From contig CP136068.1 of the NCBI GenBank assembly GCA_032622095.1, forward strand, positions 114,029,546 to 114,093,545: 64,000 nucleotides of DNA, given 5' to 3'. The position numbers and the translations under genes are program-made. How positions within the stretch are numbered: position 1 is the stretch's first letter; each line of letters opens with the position of its first letter. This DNA is from Siphonodentalium dalli. Taxonomy: Eukaryota; Mollusca; Scaphopoda; Gadilida; Siphonodentaliidae. Shown here piece by piece: positions 50,946 to 61,584 of this stretch. Below the pieces are notes generated by a model. It saw only the letters and a list, made by a program, of their open reading frames with translations, ran no database searches and was not told where the DNA came from.

Positions 50946-52540
50946 TCATAGTTGGACATCGATTCCCGAAAGATCAGAAATTGAGAGAAAAATGGATTTT
51001 TGCGGTGAAATGGAATTTGCCGAATTCCAACAAACAATCATTCGACACCCGAAAGTCAGGTTGAAAACCAGTTGTTTGTCGTGATCATTTACTACCATCT
51101 GTCTACAAACAGACACTGATGGGTGAATAAAAGAACACATCATTCAATATAATGTTATTGGAATATTATTATCATTTATTGCGATTAATGTCGCGATCGT
51201 GGACATGAAATAATCTCGCCTGCATTCGTGGTACGAATATCAGACAAGATTAGTCTGACAGAAGGGTATTAATATTGTTACCCCATCCGCTTGTTGTTCT
51301 GTCCATGAATATTAAATTTAACCCCACGATCAGAAAATAAGATCTATTGTTGTGGTAATAATATATAGTATAATATGATTATGGGGTCATTTTTTTTGGG
51401 ACAATGTGGACAGAACTTTCAACATCTGTGATTTGTACTTGAACTGTTGAATCAAGTGTAAGCATAAATGATGTGTCCGCTGAGTATACTTATGTTTATT
51501 CATGCACATTATAGTGCATTTATGTTCTTCAGAATCTTAAGTATGGCTACACAGGGACAAGAGGGGCAAAATATATTGTCAAGAAGGTGGAGGACAATAC
51601 CCGCCACAAGGCAACGAAGTTACTATCCATATTCATATACTATAGTAACAAGATGCCCCCCCCCCCGATGTTCCGGATTGCTATAAATATAAATGATGAT
51701 CATGTTAATATGTTATAATAAAATATTATCTAACTAAGGGTGGATACCCACTTGTATGTAATTCATGTATGTAAAATCCATGTATTCCATGTATTTAGAT
51801 CGATCATTGATAGTATTAATCTCCTGCGCGCAATCGGTCCATTTCAATAGGCGAGACCAGTGAGTGGTTATAAGCGATTATCAAACAAACTTCTATCAAA
51901 AAATTTCAGGCCAGTCATAGACACGTCTTCTGTCATGGATGCCGAAATGAATAAATCTTGTCTGATATCTGTTTCTGTTTATCACGAGTTTTAATTAATT
52001 TCGAAAAGTGGTTTGAGTCTGTCAATTTTATACTTGAGTTGTTTCTCGTTATTTCTTGGAAACAGGGTCATCCAAAACAAAAATAATATACGCAGAATTT
52101 GAAGCTCTTTTAGGACGATACCGATTTGTTGCGATTACTCGGATAATAGAGCGAGCCCATGTGATAACATTCAATTGGGATTTCCATGCAAATATCCATT
52201 ACAGCGCCAACAAATTAATGCAGGTACAGCGTTGAAATTAAAAATAGTGACCCCCCCCCCCCCCATTTTCAACCAGAATTTACAGAACAGTATTTGTTTC
52301 TCAAGCCAAAGGTTGCACAAGTTCCTAACTGTCACAATTTTAGCACACACAGGCTTGAATTATATACTTTTCGACCATAATCCATTATTGGGGGAGGGGC
52401 TGGTTCTCGAAAGCTTCGAATAACTAAGGGATTTAGTTGAATTTAACAGCCGGGACTATCTGTGAAAGAATGCACTATATAATGTTTTACTTAAATATCC
52501 CATAGTTGCACTGATGACTCAAGGTGATGCATGCCCCACC
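50946..52540. other. No gene seen
   Basis: AT-rich sequence with poly-C runs at about 51,656-51,666 and 52,251-52,264. Open frames of 65-82 aa have no domain or splice support. Confidence 0.5.
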
Positions 52541-52544
52541 CCCG

Positions 52545-53680
52545 TCGAAAAAAACTTTAGCCAAAAGTTTAGCCAAATGAAAATTTTATTAGCCAAATGA
52601 AAAAAACTTTAGCCAAATGTTTTTTGGCCAAATTAAAAAAAAATTTGGCCAAATTAAATCATCGTTTTCTGGTCGGTTCACAATTAATGACTAAAACGTA
52701 AAATCTAACAGACACAGGTAAAATACACAATAATTTAAATAATTTTGATGAACTAGAAGTATTTTTATATATATCATTTATTAAAAATTTATTAATCTGT
52801 ATGTGAAAGAGTGATTTGGGGGGGGGGGGGGGGGGTAACCCGGGATTGTTCTTCTTAATGTCATTATTTTTTTGTTTTATATCAATATCTTTTTTTTAAA
52901 TCATTAAAGATTTATCCTTGCGAAAATATCTAAGTGTCATCTGGAAACTAATAACTTAATATTGTTACGCCATTATCAAATTACAATCTGTCATAAAAGC
53001 ATGCATATTATTTTGACTGTATCTGTATTGACGACAAATAGCCACAAAATATATGTCGTGATTCACATTTGGCTGATTAAGCTATTGTCTTACACTTGGT
53101 GCTCATAAACCTCGACCGTCATAAATACAATGTCATCATAAACATGCATTGTGCAGGCGCACCGTGAGTGGCCAGACAGACAATGGGCTGAATGGGGGAT
53201 TAGGGTATTAAGTGTAAAAATTAATAACGACCTTTTGCTGCTTCATGCAGAGTGACGTAATCTTTCTCCCGATTAAAACAAATTGCTTATATACCGGCGT
53301 CAATGCACTTTACAAAACATTGCTTTCTTCACATTGTCATAATTCAACCACGGTCGGTTTAATGTCCATGCGTCTTTGAATGTCCGTCTTGTGAAAACTA
53401 AAGATGATTGCATATCACTTTGTGATCGCTTGGTTGACAGAGTTGTCAATCGGGTTTCCCTTTGTACGATATTTCATAAGTACGAAAATAATGAAATACT
53501 TTCGTCACCTAACTTCGTCTTGAATGTCGATCTATTGAGCGCTTTTATTAATTAGCTTTCTGGCTCCATGCTTTCAGTCTCCATTTGGGTTCAAAAAAAG
53601 TTTAGCCAAAAGTTTAGCCAAATGAAATTTATATTAGCCAAATTCGAAAAAGATTAGCCATTGGCTAATTTGGCTACCGA
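52545..53680. repeat. Direct repeat pair with multiple TTTAGCCAAA motifs
   Basis: 52,545-52,670 and 53,592-53,680 both consist of short, variably spaced units around tttagccaaa(a/t)g and ttagccaaat. The ~920 bases between hold an 18-G run (about 52,819-52,836) and no gene. Confidence 0.7.
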
Positions 53681-54952
53681 CAGCGCGAACACTGATCACT
53701 GGTATACAATCAAGAGTACTGACAACGATTAAAACAGAACGTCCACCATTTTAGGTTATCGTGCGAATAATTATGTTAAGTGGCCTGACGACTTCGTCAG
53801 AGTCAATAGCTCTATGCACGTTCAGAGCTTGACTCACTGCGGTCAAACATAGCCGCAATGATTGGGTTGTCAGCAGACACATATTACATGTATGTATGAT
53901 CCATGTACAACACCAAATAATCGATATGTATAGGATATTCACCGAGCTGTCGGGCATTCGGAAACATAATTCACCGAGGCGAAGCCGATGTGTTGTTTGG
54001 ACGAATGCCCGGCAGCGATGGGAATATCTGTCTTAAACCTCAGTATTTAAAGAATAACAAGACGAAATTTCAAATTTTCGCTATAATTTTACTTAGAAAT
54101 TTGTCAATGATATTACAATGTATGATATATTTGACTAAAAGTCAATAAATATTTAACGAAAAATGTGAACATGACCATTAAACAAGTTCCGACTCTGTCA
54201 GACAAATAAAGATTTGTACGCAAATTCAGTTGCCACTTTAAATAGTGATCCGGAGATTTGGGATTGAAATCGTCATTAAAAATGTGTCAATCGACCCCCG
54301 CCCCATGAACACTGTTCAATCCTGCGACATGTCCTACTTGGCTGTGCATGTAAAAACCAATAACCACAATATTTCTGACTCACATGATGTTAGATCTCAG
54401 ATAACATATGGGTGGAAGTCTAATTGACACCAGTGCATATGTTCAATTCAATTCAATTCTCTATTCACTCTCAATAAATCAAAATATTGACACGTCTGAG
54501 AGGTCACAAATATCATAACATAATCAATATAATTATGACGTGTTAACAGCATGGACACCTTCCAGCTACAACAACCATTTAATTTGCTTGGCCTGATAGT
54601 GGACCTCGCTGCATCGACTTCGCTTGCCAAGGCATTGTCACAAATTTGCATTGATAAGTCACACCAATTTGACCTTCCGGTGTGTCAGCAAGTGGAGAGC
54701 ACACCAAACAATGAGTTGTGATTGTTATGACAATACCCGGGGAATATTTTAATATTTCCCAGTTATTGTTAAAATAATGCACAGTTATTGTTACCAGCGG
54801 GTAATCGGCTGGATATTGTGCAAGGGAGAACAATACAAAATATGGCGACTGTGGTTTAATTACAGAGATTACCTGCATGTGTGTATCCACCCTAACTGAG
54901 TACCTGGTGCAGTCTTGGGTGTGATAACTATTCACAGCTATTGTTTATTTAA

Positions 54953-55072
54953 GTGTGTATACCACAGGTCCCCAGAACAAAATTGACCCCACCCCAATAA
55001 TACCCAATCCTATATGATTAAGTATTATTGGGGTGGGATCAATATGTATGGGGACATGTGGTATCTACACAC
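54953..55072. mobile_element. Small hairpin MITE, ~120 bp
   Basis: Ends gtgtgtataccacaggtccc and its near-complement enclose a second paired block, ccccaccccaataatac / gtattattggggtggg. The whole can fold into one hairpin. Confidence 0.75.
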
Positions 55073-55315
55073 ATGAGCAACATGTTGGATTCAATTTAAT
55101 TCTTTATTATCATCTAATTTAATTATAGTATACTCATAACAAGTTACAAAACAGTAAAAATGCACATATGTATATATAATGTGTACTAATTCCATGGGAC
55201 ATGTATACTAGTAATTCAATAAATCAATAATCAAACCAAATAGTATTTACAGAACCAGTATACACATAAATTAGATGTGCCCCTCATATGCCTCCAACAT
55301 ACAAGATAAATTAAA

Positions 55316-55490
55316 ATTAGGGGATAACGGTGTGGTGTTTTGTGATTTCGGAAAGGTACATGGCGAATATACTGTGGCAAATTTAGTTAATGGGCGACGG
55401 CGGAGCCGGAGCCCATTAACTGGTATTTGCCACAGTATATTCGCCATGTACCTTTCCGAAATCACAAAACACCACACTGTTATCCCCATT
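55316..55490. mobile_element. Foldback element, ~73-bp arms
   Basis: Left arm about 55,321-55,393 and right arm 55,411-55,485 are near-perfect inverted copies (tggtgttttgtgatttcgga; aaaggtacatggcgaatata). The GC-rich loop is cgacggcggagccgga. A diverged arm copy lies at about 56,778-56,825, inside a tyrosine recombinase intron. Confidence 0.85.
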
Positions 55491-56020
55491 CTAATGCTCT
55501 TCGAACTTAAAAACGTTATTTAGACGAACAAATTCCTCGTAATTATCAACGAAATGTGCGGCCATAGAAAAACACTTTTTATTTTAAATTTAATGTGCTA
55601 CATGTAGATAAAATATAGTCACCCAATTAACATCGCTCTTATCGCTAAAAATGTTGATAAAGAAGAAAATTGCCACCTCGAATATAAATAAATAAACACA
55701 ACAATTAGTTTCTGCATGTAGTTGATGTCTTTTTCAGAATTTTATCACTTAAAATAATTTCTTCCGACGATGACCTGACCCAGATTCGCCGATGTTTATT
55801 TTGACTGCGAACTCTGGCGAACTTGGACAAAATGGGAATTTTTTCACTCGTTGAAATGTGTAATTCACGCCGTTTCTGTTTCGTGTCAAGAAATTTTATC
55901 ACTTGATATCGAAACAATGATATACAAGGAATACCTGATACTATGGTAAGTGATATATATCAACATTTTAAACAGTTTTTTCTAGCGATTACATAGAGTC
56001 TCCCCCGTTGTCGAGTCAAT

Positions 56021-56026
56021 TTTATT
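56021..56026 (-). terminator. Candidate polyadenylation signal of the tyrosine recombinase gene
   Basis: AATAAA on the minus strand about 225 bases after the stop codon. Confidence 0.4.
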
Positions 56027-56249
56027 GAAAATTTTCATTTTCAGCTTTCAATTTCATTAAAACTGGGACACCCAATAACTTGCTGAGAACTCCAAATTTA
56101 ATTGACAATATTTATCTTTAATATCATGTTCAGTTCACTAAACTCATTTCAATATCAATACTGATCTCAAACTCATTTTCATATCAATACTGACCTAGAT
56201 CTAGAACAAAATAACCAACAACAATTCAGACATGCAAGATTTTCAATAT

Positions 56250-58948
56250 TCAAGGCTCAGGTTGCTGTCTGCTATGGTCACAGAAATAATTGTTAATGGT
56301 GACATTTTGCGCATGGATTTCCAACTGCTTGTCGAAAGACACTCTCAGCATCATGCTATATACATTCAAAGTTCTCGCTGATTCCAAAACTAAATTGTTT
56401 ATCGGACTAGTCCGACTAGTTAGTTGGCTGCATTCTGTGTTAACAGGCACTGATGCGACAGTATCTGTTGAGGGATCTGCATCCTGGCAACCACTCAATA
56501 TACGACTATATTGTCTTTTCTGCGATTCCGTTGAATCTGTGTTGTACGAGCGTATGCTTTGCTCGCTTTGGTGGCCTGATATCCTCATAATCTCACGTGC
56601 CTCAACACCTGCGTGACCGAGCAAAGTAATGGAAGTAGCCCGCACACAGTGGTTGGTATAAATCTGTAACATAAATTTCCCTACGTTTATTTCATTCCGA
56701 GAATTATACGGTATATAAATCAAAATGTTACTTAAAATTGGTACAATGTGAATAACTACCACTGCCGTCACCGGCTATAACTAAATTTGCCACAGTATAA
56801 TCGCGATATACCTTTATAATGACAAAACATCCTTGTCGTCAAAATCCATATTTAATTGAAATACCGGTAGGTATATTGTGGATAAATCATACTGAGTAAT
56901 GAGTAATTTACTTGCAACAGCTTTGTAAATAAGTTTGAGGTGTTCGAAATTAACTGATTCATGAAGCTGACTATAGATACTTTATTACATTGTAATAATT
57001 GATATATTGTTTGGAAAACAATTGCTGTATATGTACCTTGCTCAAACCGACTTCTTTCGATATCGTTTTCATCATGTCGTTCAGCATCTTTTCGCCAATT
57101 GGTCTTGTGGTATACCAGCAAGTGTCCCCATCCTTGACGTATAACCTCGGTTGCTGAAACAGAATATTGTTGAGCTTGTTGCGCTTACTTAGAAGCATTC
57201 TGTATGCCGATACCGGACAATTGTCATCTTTTGTCGCATACAGCCTTGGCCTCGTTTCATGGTCTTTATCCCTTAAGCCACCAGGATGGTTCTTTGTTGC
57301 TTCGTTAAATGTCATTTCTATATATTCATTGCCGACACTGTCTGTTTTTATACAAAATGCCCCACATGGTAGATTGCGCATATTGTCGCGCCATCTCCTT
57401 GCAAAACCAAGGGTTAATTCGAACCATACTTTTTTTTGCAGGCCCTTTGGAGTGCTGACAGATAAAACATCACTTGAACGGAGCTTGATGATATTCTCTG
57501 ATGTGATTGATTCGTGGTGCGTCGTTTTGTCAAGACCTTCTCGCTTCAACTTTTTCAAAACGGCCATAAACATACTGTTACTTTTGTGGAATGCTGGATC
57601 ATCCATAAGTGCGTAGCTACAGGAAAATGAAGGATCTCTCAGATGTCGGTTTATTGCAGCTCTTAATCCTACATATGAACTTTTCGAATAAGGCTTGCCA
57701 TCAGCTGATTTGGCAGATGAATAGAATAGGCGTAGGCGTTGATCAAGTTCATCCTTCTGGAGATTCTCAAATTGGGCAGGAAAGTCGTTGTGCACCAACC
57801 ATTCTGTGGAAATTGGGAAAAAAATAATCGATTTTCATTTCGTGGAAATATCCATCAGAGGTTTATGTTGAAAATTCAGGGAAAAAATCTGTTCACGAGA
57901 AACTTACATGTTTGTGGTATATATACTAGTATTCGAATCTGTTAATGACATGAATATTACAAGAGAGGCAATTCTCATTAGGCTACAAGGGTGTTTTGCA
58001 AGTTGTGGAGGTGAACTACGCTATAATTACATTGAGTGACTTAATTGTAATACTTTAAGTTTAAATTTATTATATTTATATAAATTTCTATGTATATTAA
58101 CTAATTCAGGAGTTTTATATCAGATTCCAATGGCATATTCATAGGAGGAAATTCATATACCTCTGAACATTTTAACCGCCCATTTTGTCATTTTCTGTGT
58201 GCTAGGACTTTTTGATGATTCTTCCAATTGCCTGAGTTCCTCCTCGCTCAATGTATCAAACCGTGATGATGTAGTTGTACTGCTGGAAGTTGCAGGTCTA
58301 CTGTTGTCAGTACTGAGAGTGAGACTAGCATCACCTGTTAAATTAAAGAGTGCAGTGTCTCACTACATTGGAAACACACATCATCACATCTATACATGTC
58401 AAATGAATTGGTTTAATTACATTTCTGCTAACCTTTAAATTCTATATTTCTTCAGTATAAATTGAATTTGAAAAGGAAATGAGTGAGACGAGACTCTGGG
58501 ATGAGGGAAGTGTATTCTTATAAGTTTTAGGCACACATGAATCATGACATTTAGCCTATTTTATAGGGGTAAACTCAGGGTATTTATCAGTATTATATCA
58601 TTATTATGATACTGCTCGTTGAGTATACTGTTGTTGGACAATAGATCTGACTTTGTGTCACATTGTGGACAGTCACGATGTAATTCTGTGTATGATTTTA
58701 CTGGGCCTAAGTACTGTAAACTTACTGATAGAAATACATGTACTAGTACTTGGTTGAGAAACCCTCTCATCGGCGGCCGTTGTAATTGGATCTGGAATAT
58801 CTATAGCCATCATTAATGCATCGTCTTCGTCGTCGATGAGATCTGTTGTTGTTGGGTGTTCTATATATTCCTCTTGCATAAACAATTTAGCCAAATCCGC
58901 CTCCGTTAATCCATCCAAAAAGGAAGCGTTGCGCATTAGCGACGCCAT
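56250..58948 (-). CDS. Crypton/DUF3504-type tyrosine recombinase, intact (4 exons, 525 aa)
   Basis: Exons, minus strand: 58948-58726, 58334-58161, 57803-57037, 56663-56250; GT-AG introns, frame kept (1,578 nt). Tyrosine recombinases cut and rejoin DNA through a covalent 3'-phosphotyrosine link; Cryptons use one as sole transposase, and the DUF3504 domain of vertebrate ZMYM2/3/4 and QRICH1 derives from them. Seen: acidic, Ser/Thr-rich N-terminus (1-105); RFDTLSEEELRQLEESSKS, typical of the family; a SAM-like core-binding part about 120-220; catalytic part with ARRWR (R268/R269/R271), H393-x2-R396 (NHCVRATSITLL), GH419 and Y428 (IRSY). The full catalytic set is present, unlike many domesticated copies. 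The C-terminal ~95 residues are unrecognised. Start is the first ATG of the open exon (MASLMRN). Either a live/recent Crypton or a host gene; presence of three introns fits either. Confidence 0.92.
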
Positions 58949-59055
58949 TGTTATTGTTTATGTAATTACCAGGTAACGGAAAATCAGCTGTTAAAAATGA
59001 CGCGTAGGAATATCGAACGTTGGAGCGTGTGTCGGTGCCTTTGAACCGGACTATA

Positions 59056-59092
59056 CATTGCGACAGGTTATTGAATGAATAACCTGTCGCAA
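59056..59092. repeat. Perfect 15-bp hairpin upstream of the recombinase ATG
   Basis: ttgcgacaggttatt, loop gaatg, aataacctgtcgcaa, about 110 bases upstream of the start codon. It could be a recombinase or regulator site, or a relic of a MITE. Confidence 0.7.
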
Positions 59093-59683
59093 ATAAGTGG
59101 TGTTTCCGGGGGTATATTGGCCTTAGTGCATTAGAATGTTTGTTTAACATATGGATTTTGTATTTAATCAAGTATCAAGTACATATATAGATACTTATAG
59201 AACTAACACGCTTTCTCGTCCACATACCAAGTAATTCAGGACAGCTATTGTTTAAAGATCGTAAATTGAGGTGGAATAATATTGGGTTCCAAAGTTACCC
59301 AGGTTAAACAAATCTCACAATATGAATGCGATATAAAAGTTACTCAGTGAAATACTGTTCAGTTTTGTCAAGTAATAGCCCTCATTAATCATCAATTAAG
59401 AAATATCAGTATACTGGAGGTGGCCATTTTGATCGCAAAATATGAATATGTTGTTATAAAACATGGAATTTTATTAATCTTGTAACTTTATCACAATTAT
59501 CCCCAACCTGGGTAACTTTATCACAATTTCGGGAACATTAATAGCTTCTTCACAAAAAACCGACGAGAGTGACAAATTCAGCCCAAATAAATAGGGCATA
59601 ATAGTAGTACAGGGGTGAAATTCGCATAAAATAAACTAACAAATGAATCATTATTTATGTTAAATGCCAATTGAAACGGGCTC

Positions 59684-60150
59684 TTGGAACCAAATAGACG
59701 TAGAAACAGGTATTGCCAACTATGTGATAACGGCGCAATTGGAGACGAATATAACTTCTTATTCGAATGTGACGCCCTTAACTCTATCAGGAGGAGATTT
59801 ATACCATCGTGGGCATTGACTGTTTGCAACTTACACACGTTATCAACCCTTCTTCGGTCGTCTGATAATATTGTTTTACATAAACTTTGTGAATACATAA
59901 GACATGGCGAAGAACATGTGAGATCACCGCCCCCTCTCTGACACCCACTTTGAACTAAACTGAATATTGTACTTGATATATGCGGTTAATATTTCAAATT
60001 CAACCATGCATATGCCTGATTGTTCACACCATGTCGCACCTTTTTAAAATGTGTATACCGCATTTACGATTCTTATGTCACATGTGTGATTCTGAATATA
60101 CCTATTGATGTGTATATTATATGCCATATAACAATCATTGAATGAAAATA
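59684..60150 (+). pseudogene. LINE C-terminal fragment and 3' UTR
   Basis: The 85-aa frame 59,684-59,941 encodes NRYCQLCDNGAIGDEYNFLF...C, the Cys/His knuckle that follows reverse transcriptase in many LINEs, then a stop and AT-rich sequence ending attgaatgaaaatat. No reverse transcriptase precedes it, so it is a 5'-truncated insertion of a family different from the LINE at 36-39 kb. Confidence 0.75.
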
Positions 60151-61584
60151 TATACCAGAATTATTCCTCACGAACTTGCAAACTGTAACACGATTGCGAT
60201 GTAAGAAATCGACAACGATGGATAGCACACGAAAATCGAAAATTTACCTCTCTATTAAGTAATTTTTTCGACCAGTCAGGACAGCAGCCCCACACTTGGC
60301 AAGTTCTATCTTTAATTTCGTTATGGTATATTTATTATCATCATTTAAAGACATATATGCAATCAACGTCGTTTTCGATGCATCTGTCGGCGTATAGAAG
60401 TGTCTGATGCCGAATTACATACTGTATACTTTCGCTACAAAGGTGCATTATATGCTCTCATGACCACTGCCATGTCATATTAGTATCGGCACGAATCTGG
60501 ATAAATGCTTATACTAATGGTGGAATAGTCATGTAAAACATTCCTTTATCTCCAACTAAATTATCGCATTCCATAGTTTCACTGATCTGTCTAATTCGTT
60601 AATTTTATTTTTGCGGTATGGTAACTATGGACGCTTTTAGGAAATGGCGTCATGATGTGGGGCGACCGTTGGTGCATGTCGCACAATTTCTTAAAGTATC
60701 ACTGCGCGCTGTGATGCGGGAAACGACATTTCCCTCGGCTGATAGAGATTGTCGCTACCAAGCGTATCTAAGGGCATTGACCAAATCAAATGCACGTATT
60801 TAAGCGAAAGTGAAAGTAGTTGTAATTATATCTCAATAGTTTTGTTGCGTCAGTATAAATAATGATCGGATAGGTACACAATACGCGTGTCGACTGAGGT
60901 AGCGAAATCTAAAGTAATGCTATAACCAATCAGACAACAGCGCCGCCTGGTGAGGCCTCGAGCGGTAACTCCCATTTGTGCACATGCAAGAGCTTATTGA
61001 ACTATTGACCAATGTGAGTTACATGCTTTGCTTTACAACCTTAATGCACACATCCAAATGCTTAACTCATCTTCATGTGTAGTCTCATTATCCAATTGCA
61101 AGATGGTTGACTATAATAGGGATAACGTGGACAAAGTGTCTAGGCCTATATGTTCAATGTTTTTTATCAGTGGTGATGGTTTTACAGTCTTTCATTTTTT
61201 GTATAATGTTCACACATACCAATTGCGAATGTCATTAAGGCCCTTTAATAATATAAATACTATAAATCGATAGGAAAGCAGTTAGTAAATAATTATACTG
61301 GCATATCTATTGTGGTTTAGCGTACAACAAGAAACCAATCACCGAACAATACAATAGTAGAAGAGTTGTTTCATCAAAAGGGAACATCACAAGAGGATTA
61401 GCTATGTAAACAATACCACACGAAATGTTGGTAATCCCTCAACCCGTCGATAATAATCTTACCAGATTAACTTCATCTTAATGGAATTGTTAACTTTTCC
61501 GAAACCATATAAAACACCACTACTATAATTCTATTGTAATAGTTTCCTAAAATGAATGGTATTGATTAAGCGATATTTTTCAAC
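60151..61584. other. No gene seen
   Basis: Includes a 61-aa plus-strand frame (60,618-60,803) rich in basic residues, without known domain or splice support; left uncalled. Confidence 0.5.

Noticed and set aside
56290-56616. 108-aa plus-strand frame
   Set aside because: Antisense of the last recombinase exon carrying HxxR and the catalytic Tyr.
57167-57616. 149-aa plus-strand frame
   Set aside because: Antisense of the main tyrosine recombinase exon, which has family motifs.
60618-60803. 61-aa basic plus-strand frame
   Set aside because: No homologous motif, no splice context; too short to support.
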